From: Anseranas semipalmata
Taxonomy: Eukaryota; Chordata; Aves; Anseriformes; Anseranatidae
Direction: 5' to 3'
DNA length: 64,000 nucleotides
Assembly: GCA_013399115.1 (NCBI GenBank)
Contig: VXAA01000953.1
Coordinates: 124,228-188,227, forward strand
The translations under genes and the position numbers were made by a program. Shown piece by piece: positions 12,467 to 24,400 of the stretch. The notes below the pieces were generated by a model. That model had not been told where the DNA came from. It made no database searches and worked only from the letters and a program-made list of their open reading frames with translations. Position 1 is the first letter of the stretch; each line of letters opens with the position of its first letter.

Positions 12467-15119
12467 TACATGGATATTTGGCTCATTCTAAAAGCAATAA
12501 GCCACAGGAAGGCAGCAACACCACAGCACTGGTTACCAATGAGGAGATCGTGCCATGCTCTGAATGCACAAGCAGAATGCCAATGGGTTGCTCATGCACA
12601 ACAGAATGCATTATGTAGGAGCACTATGGCAGAAAGCAAGGTAAAAAAGCTCTTATGCCACCAAAAAGGTTTGCATTTAAGCAGCTGAGTTACTCCTCAA
12701 TACCATCATAGCTTCCTATTTAAAGTTATCTTCCAGGAAACAATGTAAATACGTTCATTTTTCTGCCTCCGGCTATCTACCTCCTCCTGTTCATGCATTT
12801 CTGCTTGTCTCAGATATGGCTATCAGCAAGTTTCAAAGGACTCAAAAGGTTCAATTATAAAGGTAGTATGGCTCTTTTCTTTTTTTCTTAAGTTGAAAGC
12901 CTTCCTTTCTTTTTAGCCCCCAACCTTTGCCCCTGCTACTGATGTCAAATTCTGCAAACAAATCCACTTCTCTTTTTGAGTCAGATAGTTCCTGGCTGGG
13001 CAAAATTGTGTAAAATATACTGTGCACTTAATCATAAACTCATGCACAATAGTAATGCACCAAAATGAAGTCAATGATTTTAGGTTCAGTCCTCATAAAG
13101 AACAGAACATACTAATGCCCTTTGTGAAAGAGGACAGAGATGTCCAGAAAACTCATGAGTTGCAAAAACCGTACCTTATTTTCCAAGTCCTGGTTTAAAA
13201 GCCAGAACAAAATACCCCTTGCCCTTGTTTAAAAATAAATGCTAAACTTTCCAAAGATGCTCCCAGCCAGCCAACCTACTGATCTAGTTCAGCATGTTAT
13301 GGGAAGCCCAGCAGGGGGAACAAAAAGTCCCTACGAATGCATCAATCCTCACATTATGAATTAAGACAGGCTACTAATGCAAACGTCTTCTTCAGATGGA
13401 CCAGAAATCCAAAGGTACAGTTCCTCAGCCAAAATCCTGTCACCTTGATGCTATGAAAGCTCTGACTCCGGAATGTAGTTGCTAACTTTATAAAAGGGAC
13501 CATGCTGAAAGTGGCAGGCTTTGGTGGGCTCTCCGTTTTGACCATTTACATCTCAAGGCAAGGAAATGAGGAGCAACACTGAATTGTTCCCTGTAACCTG
13601 CTAATGCTATGGTTGTTTGTCCTTCAAATGAAGGGAAGGGAAATTCTTTATGAAGCCTGCCCATGTGCATATATTTCTCTTCAAATGAGGAAGGGGTACA
13701 GCAGGGAGTATGAATTCTCAGCATTTTCTCCATAAGGGGACAAACTTTAGCTCACATGACATGGCTCCCCATGTTGCTCCTCTCAGAAGCACCACATATC
13801 CAGCATACCAGAGGCATGTTAGCATGAACAGAGACAGCAGCAGCAAGATTACTCCTCTACTAGCAATGGGTGCTACACAGAACATTATTCCTTTATTATT
13901 ATTTTTAAATTTGTTTTGAATTTTCCAACTTGCTCAGGAAACCCTAAACTCGTAATCACTTGCCTAGGCCACAGTAGTGTCCTTGCTAATTATCACCTTC
14001 AGTCTCAATCAACAACTGAAAAGATAAAAGAAATGATAACACTTTCCAAGGACACCAAAGAACAATGAGTCATTCAACAAAATTAGAAATATGGAAACTG
14101 TTACCAGAGAACAGCTGAGTTACTTGCCAATAAAACAAATCTTTTTTCTTTCAATACATTATTTAATGAGTTTTCTTTAAGAAAGTGGTATTTTGAAGCT
14201 CAAATTACAGTACAGTACAATCTTCTAGCTCTATAGTAGGCAGTAATATAAGCATTTATCAAACCATGTATTTTTGTATTTGCTCCTCTGCTGTTATTAT
14301 TTAAGAAGAAACTCAGAATCTCTTATCAATGACAGTCCTGTCCTAACATGGCTATTGCATCCTGGAACAGAATAAGGACAACTGCCGGTTACCATAGCCC
14401 TCTCCCAAAATACAGACCAAATGTTAAGCAGGAACAAGACACTGTTGTGATCAGGCACTAACGCAGCTTTTTAGAGACTGACAAGGAAAATGAAGCAGTT
14501 GGTTGGAGGCAATACTGAGAAAGCGTGTGGGTCCTTTCCCACAGGAGCCACAAAAACACACCCTTTTGCTACCAAAGTCAAACTGCCATTAAACTCATGC
14601 TCATTTAACACGTTTGACCAAATCTTAGTTTATGTAGGTAACTCTGAGTTCACTTTTCCACCTTCTCTTTACATTTTTCCTCTTCTCTCCAAATAGTGTT
14701 TCCTTTCTCCCTTCATCATCCCTTCATCACTTCTATCTTCAGTTACTCAGTCCCAGTGGCACAGTCAGAGCACTGCTCCTCTTCCATCTTCTGGCATTGT
14801 CAATACTATGGTGAAGGGCAAATCAATAGTGCTGAATTCGTACCGAGGAAGAAAAAAAAGTATGTTAATTCCTCAGTGTTTAGCATCTTTTAAAAGGCAT
14901 TTGGCATTTTGAGCAATTATTGGGTGAATTGCTTACTAAAATTTCTAAAAGTACACGTGAGCTTCTGCAGTTACTGTAAAAATGCAAACCAAGTTGAAAA
15001 AATTTTAACACTTCGCGGTTTAAACAGACTGCAGCATGCTGATGAACCACAGCAAGCTGTTTGAAAGCTGCTGCTCAGCTATTCAGACATAAAAGCAGAC
15101 ATTGTTTGTAAATTTCATA

Positions 15120-15125
15120 TTTATT
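15120..15125 (-). promoter_or_regulatory. Candidate distal polyadenylation signal of PHLPP1
   Basis: An AATAAA hexamer on the minus strand lies about 930 bases after the PHLPP1 stop codon. Cleavage would be expected 10-30 bases further left. Transcript ends were not available to confirm use. Confidence 0.5.
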
Positions 15126-15765
15126 ATAACAAAAATTATGACATGTTCATTTGTGCATTCGGCTTTAATATAACTCTTGGTATGTAAATGTTCTACAGCA
15201 AATGAGCTCTATACAATCATGCTGGTTGTGGCAGCAATAAGGAACACAAATAAAACATGTCTGTAAAAGTAAGGAAAGAAAGAGACCAGAGGAAAAAGTG
15301 GGTTTCTTTCAATGGTCTATACCATCTAAACTCTAGCTAACTTGTACGCAGTCGCTCAGTCCGTTATGTTTAATGACCACGGCCCAAAGAGTCGCTTAAG
15401 AAAAAGGTCAATTTTTCAGGTTGTGTCCTTAATGCCAAGGCTACAAAACATGTAAGCATCACTATACAACACTGAGCTATTTACAGTAATTTCCCAATCA
15501 GCTGTTCTCTCAGAGAAAATTAGTGAATCTCAGTGACTTAAGTCACCTGAAAGAGTAAAGCAACTCCTAGGAGTTAGTCTCCATATTCTACAAATGTCTA
15601 TCATTTTCAAGACCAAAAAAAGCCTTTTCTCTCAAAGAAATACAGTATTACAATATTACTTAAATCATTTAGCACTGGCTACTGCCCTGCTTTTCAAACA
15701 AAACAAACAAGCCATTTTAAAAAATATTACATCATCATCTGTTTCTCAGCAATATATTAAACCTT

Positions 15766-15780
15766 TTTATTATTTTTATT
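15766..15780 (-). promoter_or_regulatory. Candidate proximal polyadenylation signals of PHLPP1
   Basis: Two minus-strand AATAAA hexamers (15766-15771 and 15775-15780) lie about 280 bases after the stop codon in an A-rich stretch. They could support a short-3'UTR isoform, although A-rich sequence can produce such hexamers by chance. Confidence 0.35.
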
Positions 15781-16052
15781 TTTGTTTTTGTTTTTTTTTT
15801 GTTGTTTTTACACTTGATATGTTAAGGGAATATTAACTATTTTAAACTTTACTGGTAAAGCGTCTCTAGAAGAAAGTCAATGAATATTAAACCTAACAAA
15901 CTGAAAAGCTGCAGTTATCTGTAGTGGCAGGATAAGGAAAAGGAAGTGTATAAAGGAAAAGGAGAAGGAAAACCCCTGCTGTAGCATGAGCCCATTAGGT
16001 CCTGCACTCAAGTCTCCTTGTTTGTTAGTTTAATTCTGAGCAGTAGAGTGGG

Positions 16053-17180
16053 TCATAGTGGTGTATCGTAATAGTCTGCCAGGTGGTCCATCTGATACTG
16101 CCGCTGCTGCTGCTGCTGCTGTTGCTGCTGCTGTTGTTCCTGGTGCTGTTTCATGATCTCCTTGACCTCTTCTTCAAGCTCTGGTGGGATGATGAACTGG
16201 TCATCCGGATCTGGCTGCGCGGGAGCAGCAAAGTAGCCCCCTGTTTTTCTGAGTGGAGCATCTGTTGCGACTTCAATCAAGTTATGGCTCCTCTCCTGCG
16301 GCGCCACAGAACCGTTGCCCCGCCGGCGCCCTATCGTGCCCATGGCAGAATATTCGGCTTTCCTGGGAAGGCCGGGCTCATCTTCGTTGGCACTGATGAC
16401 GATACCTTCGTCACTGGCTTCCACAGGCACTTGGAGAAGCTGCTTCTCCTTCGCTCGGCTGCAGTGGATGTCCACCTCCACTTCCACGCGGCTGCCGTTG
16501 GTGAACACCCCCTCTATCGGCTCCTCGTCGTCGCTGTCAAGGCCGTTGTCGGAGAAGGCGCTGGAGAAAGTGGCGCTGGAGAGCTGCCGCTGGAAAGAGT
16601 TGGACAGGCAGACGGGGTGCAGCATGCAGCGCTGCTCCCCAGGGTAGGCTGGGCTGCTCTCGTTCATGGCTACCTGCGGAGGCTCATCGGAGGCTGTGGA
16701 CCCCACCTCGCTGCTCATTTCTGAGGTGGAGATCTCGCTGCTGATCTCGGAAGCCATGCCGCTGCTCGAAGACGGCATCCCGAGAGCATCCGCCGGCCTG
16801 TCCTTGATGACCACGTTGACGGACTGGGGGAAAATGCCTGGGCTGGGGGGTGGGACACCATTAAGCTCACAGCAGCAGAAGCTGTCCTCCGTCACGTTGA
16901 GCTGAACCACAACAGCGCTGATACTGTCGTTGCAGCCGTAACTCTGGGCCAAAGTGCAAAGCTTCTTCGCAGCTGCCAGCGCATCAGGCACGTTTCTGAC
17001 CGCTTCCACTGCCTCATCCATCGAGAGGCTGTCCCACAGCCCCTTGCTCCCCAGAATGAAGAACTCATCTTGTGGAGTTAAGGTAATGGACTGGACGTGA
17101 GGACGTGGCACAACGCTTGGGTGAAGGAACGTGTATCCCAGTATTCGTGTTGAATCCGTCACACCATTCACTTTGCCATC
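16053..17180 (-). CDS. PHLPP1 exon, last coding: end of PP2C domain and C-terminal tail
   Basis: The 3' splice site is TTTCAG just right of 17180, and the exon starts in phase 0 with D-G-K-V. Residues 696-1070 include the PP2C core motif [13 protein letters not shown] (K741 where most PP2C enzymes have Asp) and the closing strand [10 protein letters not shown] (780-789). The tail has a Ser-rich block, an acidic D-S-D-D-E-E-P segment, eleven consecutive Gln and a D-T-P-L PDZ ligand before the TGA stop at 16053-16055. The opposite strand has a 213-codon open frame that is only a mirror of this coding exon. Confidence 0.98.
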   Translation of the reverse strand, partial: DGKVNGVTDSTRILGYTFLHPSVVPRPHVQSITLTPQDEFFILGSKGLWDSLSMDEAVEAVRNVPDALAAAKKLCTLAQSYGCNDSISAVVVQLNVTEDSFCCCELNGVPPPSPGIFPQSVNVVIKDRPADALGMPSSSSGMASEISSEISTSEMSSEVGSTASDEPPQVAMNESSPAYPGEQRCMLHPVCLSNSFQRQLSSATFSSAFSDNGLDSDDEEPIEGVFTNGSRVEVEVDIHCSRAKEKQLLQVPVEASDEGIVISANEDEPGLPRKAEYSAMGTIGRRRGNGSVAPQERSHNLIEVATDAPLRKTGGYFAAPAQPDPDDQFIIPPELEEEVKEIMKQHQEQQQQQQQQQQQRQYQMDHLADYYDTPL

Positions 17181-18402
17181 CTGAAATTAGAGAGGAAACA
17201 AAACTGAAAATAACGCAAAGACACACGGCACTCACATCTCCCTGTGTTTTACCAGTGTCTGGTTTTGCAGTACCCCGAACACAGACATTTACAGATAAGA
17301 AAACGGAAAAGAAAAGTGACTTGCAAGGTGACAGGGCTGGGATTAGAACACAGCAACGGCTGGTTTCCAGTCTTGTGCTGAGCCTCCTACACTCTACTGA
17401 TTTGTCATCAGCATCACCTATCCAGACCAACAAAGCAGAAGTCTGCAACAAAGACCCATCTATTCTCCTCCTGCAGCTGTGAGAGCCAACTGGACTAATG
17501 TTTTACCCATGAGTCAGACTTATCCCTCCTCCACCCACGGTATCTGGCTTCATACAGGCCAAAGTCACACACAGCTCCATTTGATATAGGGGCAGGTCAT
17601 TCAGTTATGACTCTTCTCTTGCAGCTGTAACAATTGTAGGTTTCATCTTGGCTCATCACTTCAGAAACAAAAGTTCATTTAAAAAAAAAAAGGCTTTAAA
17701 TGAAGCATGCAAGTCAAATGCAGCAGAGAGCAAGTCTGCATTTCTCAGTCAGCTGCACTGTAGTGAAATGTTTTACATGCCCCAATTACTTACTATGCTT
17801 CCACTTAGATATGACATTTCCAAGGGGAGGAGGAGTAATATCTGAAGGGAAAACACTGGTAAAAATGGGCATATTTGAGAAGTAAATCCCATGCACATCC
17901 AAATCCCAGGCTTCTGTCCTGGTTAGAATCTGAGCTGCCAGAATAAGCAGAGCAAGCATCTGAAACAGCAAGCCTGGTTATCTGTCAGCCTGCTAGGGAT
18001 AGCTGCAGTCTGCTAATTGTGTGCTCGAGAGGAACAACAAAAGGTGAGGATTTACACTCATTTGGTCCACCTGATGACAGCAGTGGTTATTATACAGCAA
18101 ATAACCACAGAAAAGCAAACCAAGACTATAAAAGCTTCCCCTTTAAAACCACTCAAAAGAAAAAACCTTGTTGGCTTGTTAACTTCCCCATTAGGAGCCT
18201 GACAGAAGTGATAAGCCATCAACATGCATGAAATCAGTGAGTCATCTTAAGATTCAGTGCAGAAATTTCCCTTTTCCTTTACAGAATAACATAATGAGCG
18301 TGCCTCGGTGATGCACGCTATGTTGGAGTGACTCCCTTCTAACTTGTCACATTTGAGACTCTAGTCATCACCTTTTCCCGCAAGATTAATAGGCACACGA
18401 TT

Positions 18403-18442
<40 letters not shown>

Positions 18443-21400
18443 CTACCTGCTCATGGGCGTACAGCAGTGAGTTTTCTGCCCTTTCCTCCCCCACTAAGAG
18501 GATACAATATTTCTCTATTCCTGTGCATGTGTCACACAAGACAAAGCACAGCTGACAGTGGTGGCTTTAAGCTCGTAAGAAGGGAGCAAATAGCTTCCCC
18601 CTCTCTCATGGCCCTCCAGCTGAGCATAGCATGGGTTTTCCTTTGGGGGCAACTGCTCTCTTCAAAAGCTGTCTGTCAGAGGGAAGCTCTGGGAATGCAG
18701 GAGCTCAGTCATCCTGCAAAGTCATCCTGCCAGGAGTAAGAAGTCTCCTAAGGGAAAGACAGCATGGTTGTGAGTGCTCAGCCCTCTCCTCTTTCTGGAC
18801 TGGAGGGGCTCTTCATGGCAGCCCCAACACAGCAGTTCCTCCCCCATCAGAAAGAGGGTCTCGGCTTTCCTGTTTCACCACAGCATGCTCACAGTTGCAC
18901 ACCCTCTGAAGCTAACCAAAATCTAGCTTGGCAATGGGATGGAAAAACAACTTGATTGCATGATATGAATCACCTTGAAAGGAGAAGTGCTACTCTGAAA
19001 CCCATACTATTAACACCACCTCTTATAGGTTACTAATACAGACGTGTAATTTCATATATCACCATGCAAATATCCTCAAAGAAAGCTGCAACTTGCAACA
19101 GTCCTCCTTTCATCAACATCTGAGTTCTCTCACCTCCGTGATAATGGCCTTATGCTGCTTAATCCTCTTCAGTTCTTCTTCACAACTCATCGCATAACAC
19201 CTGGACAAAGACAGAGGTTTCCCATTCCGGCAGAGAACAGTTTGGCACTTCCCCACATTTGCTGAGGTTAACGTGAAGCATCCGCCAGGGTCCATGGGAT
19301 CATGTTTTATATGGCAAAGAACAGCAGAGCCTCCAAGTTTTTGTCCAGCTGTTCCAAGTTTCCTGGAATTTAAACAAAACAATGATTGTTCCTTAATTGA
19401 AAAACAAGTGTTATGGGTAGTTAGGAGAAACAACTGCTATTCTGCAACCACAAGCACTCAGGGCATTGACTCCATTGGATCACTGGGACAGAAACAAAAG
19501 TCTCCAGTGAAGACTGTGACACTACAGCAATACTGCAGAGTAATCACGTACAACTCTCAGGCAGTGTGCTATTTACAGCAAGATGCAGATACTCAAATCT
19601 ACTCAATTTTAGAACAGAAAAATCTTTGCACTTGTGAGAGTCACACAGTCAGCTCTCTCTCTACATCTTAAAGAAGGCTGCTTTAAAGGTCAGATGGAGG
19701 GAAACAAAGAGGGTTAGAAAAGTACTGAGGGTTATTAAATGAGTACAGGTAGAGCTTAAAAAGGGGGTCACATTATCCAGACATAGCTTTGGCTCCTGAA
19801 GCTAAAGATTTTACTATTAAAAATAGTAATTTTAACTCTAGAAATTCCAGTTTCAAGCAAAAATAGAAGTTGGAGGTTCATTGTTTTGTGATGCCTTCAG
19901 AATAATGCTTTTAAAGTATCAATGACCAAAACAGCACAGTAGCTGTTAATTCCACTGTAAAAAGGCACACTTCTCATTTATCATGTCAAATAGGTTCTTG
20001 AAATATTTAAGTCTGCTGTTTTAGGAGGAGTCACGGTAAAAACAAAAACCTGTGGATAAATCTAGAGTTTTCAGAATCTTGTCATTAGAATGTAAATTTA
20101 TTTCAATACTATTAATTTTACTTGTTTAAATTGAAATAGGACTGTGAAAAAACTTCTGTCCTTCCCAGTGTCTTGTTTATCAGGGCCTTCTCCTACAGTA
20201 ATTAAGGATTAGAGCAATTAGAAAGCTAATTACAGAGGCTACTAAAATTTATTTTAAGGCTAGGTATAGCTGGCCAGAACTTTTGATTCAAAATGCTGAG
20301 GAAATAATGCACAACTAAATTTGTACCCAGGTTTCAATACGCTTTTCTGGTTAGTTTTTTAAAAAGGCACTTTGGGAATGTTGCATAGTATCTGTAGTAA
20401 TCCTCAATGAATGGTTACACGCAACTAGAATGAATATTATTTCTGTTTCTGAAAAGGAGTGGTTAGCTTATTTTGACTTAAACCTCTCCTTCCACCCCCA
20501 AAAACACAGCTTTTTTTTTGCAGGAATGCCACATGCCTGTGAAAGTCCATGAGCAATAAACAAAAACCACTTCGTAAGTACTTTCAATACTCAAATTTAC
20601 ATTGTTTTTGAATTTAAGTATATGGCAACCTTCCTCTCAGCTACCAGTCTAACCAAGGCACTAAGCAATTATGCTAAATAGGCATTTTTTTCTCTTTTTG
20701 TAAGGTTCAATACTATCCTACTGCTTCTCTTTCCCAATATCAGAGTTGGAATATTTTCCTTTCCAAAGGTGCAGCCATTGAATGACAAGTGATGCTACTT
20801 TCAACTTGATCCATTTCCTTCATCTCTGAGCTGCTTATTTGCTTTCTCCTTTGTTTCCCTGACCTCTTCATTCTCTTTTGTTCAGTTCCCTTCATACTCC
20901 TCCTTCACTCAGTGTCTCCCCAGGCACAATTTCTTGTTCTGTCAAGAACAGCATGCATACACACAGATGTCCAAATCACCACACATAGCTGCTATTACAC
21001 TCACAGCTATTGTATCACAATCTTTTTGGATGGGTCTTGCAGAAATAACATTCTAAGGTCAAAGGAATGACATGAGAGACATTTTTCAGAGTGTCAGAAT
21101 ACATGTTTTAAATATTTGCGTGGCCATAAAAAACCTAAATTGGTACAGAGAAACAGAAAGGATCAGCCCAGGCTTCACAGGCAGTAGTAAGGAGGTTTAA
21201 AAGATGATCAAGAAATTCATGCCACTGTCTTGGCTACAGCAAATTCTGAGTCATAAGACTTAAAGAAGATACCAGAAAGGAGTAAAAACACTCAGTCATA
21301 AACATTTAATAATTTTGAGGGTGGGTATTTTATTTTATTTTTTGGATGGGTAAGAAAGGGTTGGGGTTTTTCTCCGCACAGCTGAAAGGAACAGAGGGCA

Positions 21401-24400
21401 ATTTTCAGAAAGCAAGCAATAGAAGAACACACAGTTGCCAGATACTAAGGCTTTTCCCCCCCCCCCTTCCCAGTTTTTGAAGCAAGAAAAGAGCAAGTGT
21501 CCAACCTGAACGTGAACAAACTGCCCAGTAAGCATACAGAGCGTAAAAAAAAAATGCTTCAGATCCAAGACTCACCTCTGCATAACGATGAAAGTGTTGA
21601 TCATGTATTCCTCTTCATTTTTTGTTTTCTGTAGCTCTTCTGCCAAGATGTCACTCATGGTGCACTGCAGCAGATACGGCACTTCCACATTGCGGTCGCC
21701 GTCAAAAACACCATAAAGTGCTTCCCTGTTGTCGCAGAAGTTATTGGCTGAGAGTGCTGCCACACACAGCCTAGTAAAAGAAAGCAGAATATCAAGATTG
21801 TTACCCAGTACTAATTTCTCATCTTGTCATTCTGAAGAGGAAGGTGCAGCCTGATCTGAGAGCCAGTTTTAACCAACTCTGTTCAAAGATCTTCAGAACT
21901 GCGGAGAAGAGTCAGGCCCATCTAACAGTGCTAAAATGTGGAGAGAACTGTGCTGGAAATTCAAGCCAAGCCCTAAGAAATCTTCCTCCTTTCCGGCATG
22001 CGAACAAATCTCCTATTTGCAGAGAAAAGGGGACAAGTTTAGGGGGGAAAAGTGTGCCCAAAACAACAGCAGTTGAAGGGCCCTTATCCCCCCAAGAGCC
22101 GTCTTTATGATTTAACATGCTGATGACTAAGTTGAGTTAAATTACTTAACAGTAAGTAAAAGTTTGCTGGCACTTGCTAGGGAAACCTAGGTAGCCGAAG
22201 ATTTCTGAAAAGGTATTTAAGGGACAAAGAAAGATTCATCACATTGCCAGCAACACAGAGACTAGCAGGCTCTTGGTACATTATTTGTCAAGTGCTGCCT
22301 TAGTCACAGAAGCTCCACATACTATGAATATTCAGAGTTTTGGCCATTCTACCTCTTCCCATAGTATCTCCGATTTGCTTGGTAAACATCCTTTAGCTGA
22401 AGATAAAGAAGCTTTGCAAAGAGGAAAATGCTTTTAAACACTCAGATCTTTTGCAAGCACTGGAGGCTTGCACAGACAAAATGTGTCGGTTACACTTGTA
22501 TCTTAGCAACATTGCTAACAAAGAAAAAAGTTGAGAGCCAGGCAGGGGCCCAGTATACAAATACAGAGTCATGGCATGGCCTCTGCCTTTGTGAGGCCCA
22601 AAACGTCCCCAAACTTCCCCTGGAAAAAAAAAAAAAAAAAAAAAGGATTTCTTTGTATCAGCATAGAGGCGCTCTGCTGCTAGGATGCTTGTATAATAAA
22701 AACAACGCCAGGTCTTACTTGTTCTTAACTCCCGATGCTTCTGTGTAACCATGACTCCACACTGCCGGAGCTCCTGAAGCATCACCAGCCGAGGGCTGGT
22801 CGATCTTGAAACAACGGATATTGCTGTAAGGAGAAATGAAAAAAAGGGAAAGATGCACCGGATTAACATGCTGACATGATCCAATGTAAAAGTTAAAGAT
22901 GGCAGCTTTTTTCCTCCCACTTCTTAGCAATACATTCAATAGAATAAAACGAAGCAGGACATCCAAAGTGGTTTACTTTTATGTGCCTGTATACAAAGAA
23001 CAAAAAAGCAATAAATAACAGCCTCTATGAGGGTGTCAGCTGCACTGTTTTGCTTAGCCAGCTTTTCTTCTCCCTACCCTCACCCCTGAGCTATTTATTT
23101 CCAACCTGGCCCAGTGGGAATACAAGGCAAATTTGTCACTAACTTGATGGAAGCCAGTATGGGGAGCGATTTTCTAACTTGCACATCTCTCCCACCCATG
23201 TTAAGAACAAGTCTCTGGGCTCTTTTCATTACACTCAAATGAAACCTACTGTTTGAGCCACACCATCCCCTAAATTAAAAGGAATAAAAAAGTCTTTAGA
23301 AACAGCAACATGTAGTAACAGATTTCCAAGAAAATGCCCACGAGTCAGAAATCAGCTCCATCCTAGTGCTGCTCGGACTTGCAAGAGCAGGTCTGCAGTC
23401 CAGACAGAGAGCACAGCCCTCCTGCCTTCTGTAATTTCACAGTCCAGTTTTTACCTGGGCCCTTGATCCTCTACCCTCCAATTTACTACCAACGCAGCCT
23501 TTAGCCTGAATGTCAAATATCTCACATAGCACAGTAAAGACTTAAAAAGGGACCAACCCTATCTGTTTATATGCTTCTCTTCACAGCCCCGCTTTGCCGT
23601 GGAGAGATGACCTCCCCTGTGCTCCCTACCGCTCTCTTCCAAAGGCAGGGAAAGCAAGCTCCCCACACGCCACAGAAACTTCAAAGGCACCTGAACCTTT
23701 CATGAACTGAATGAATCATAAAAGGACACAAGCAGAAAGGTCTAACTGTTCACTCCAAGGATTCATTTTTTCCTCTATCCAAACCTCCACCTGACCTAAC
23801 GCACGAGAAAGCTTTTTCCGTGTTTCACAGCCTTCCTCAAATAACCTGAAGAACTGTCACATCCAGTTTGATTTCTTTTAATGCTAATAGTCAGGACGTA
23901 CATCCGCTAGGGCACATTAAAAGCAAACAAATGACATGAATAATGTTAGAACCATTGGTGTTTTAAGCCCTTGGTTTTGCAGCCCTCTGCGAGACAAATG
24001 TAAGGCAAACACCTCACCAAGAGCATTAGAAAAGAAGTTATCTGACCCTGATCAAACTGGAAACCTGGATCTATTCTAAAGCAGCAGAGATTTTAAATGT
24101 CATACAAAATACCGCACACACAAGCAAATGCACTTTCTTTGCAAGCTTCTCATACAAGGCACTTATCCTACAGGGCAAAGGAACTTGGATCGAAAGGGTT
24201 TTTCTGTTTCTTTTTTAACTGGGTTGACTGACCCCTTGTTCCTGGGCAGGTCAAGGACCCGGAGTTGTCTCAACACTTCCCAGCAGTGGTGAATAAAGCT
24301 ACCTCAACGCATTGCTTTCAGCTTCCTTGGTGGTGTAATTACACCACTAGACCATGTGCCCGGAAAAGAATGATATCCAGCAGAACATCCTATAAAGGGA

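Larger units (their letters stand above)
2470..15094. other. Intergenic spacer between convergent genes
   Basis: About 12.6 kb separates the end of the MARVELD3-like gene from the end of PHLPP1. I see no open frame with splice sites or family resemblance on either strand; the open frames here are short and lack recognisable domains. The spacer holds two CR1 fragments (5741-5918 and 12306-12466), a TA-rich microsatellite at 3454-3480 and several patches richer in G+C (about 4390-4900, 5500-6700, 9100-9390 and 10350-10620). Nothing else is recognisable. Confidence 0.75.
15095..16052 (-). other. 3'UTR of PHLPP1
   Basis: This stretch follows the PHLPP1 stop codon on the minus strand. It is AT-rich and ends near a minus-strand AATAAA at 15120-15125. 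Two more AATAAA hexamers at 15766-15771 and 15775-15780 could give a shorter 3'UTR of about 300 bases. The true end is inferred. Confidence 0.55.
17181..19133 (-). other. PHLPP1 intron before the last exon
   Basis: This 1.95 kb intron has a GT donor at its right end and an AG acceptor at its left end. It holds an ancient MIR-like SINE at about 17285-17395 and a CA microsatellite at 18407-18441. No other feature is recognised. Confidence 0.9.

Noticed and set aside
16083..16724. 213-codon open frame on the plus strand opposite the last PHLPP1 exon
   Set aside because: It is a mirror of GC-rich coding sequence on the other strand; its Leu-rich start is simply the complement of the polyglutamine codons.
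22393..22920. 175-codon minus-strand open frame overlapping a PHLPP1 exon
   Set aside because: It runs in a different frame from the PHLPP1 exon at 22719-22823 and contains a translated poly(T) run; it is a shadow.
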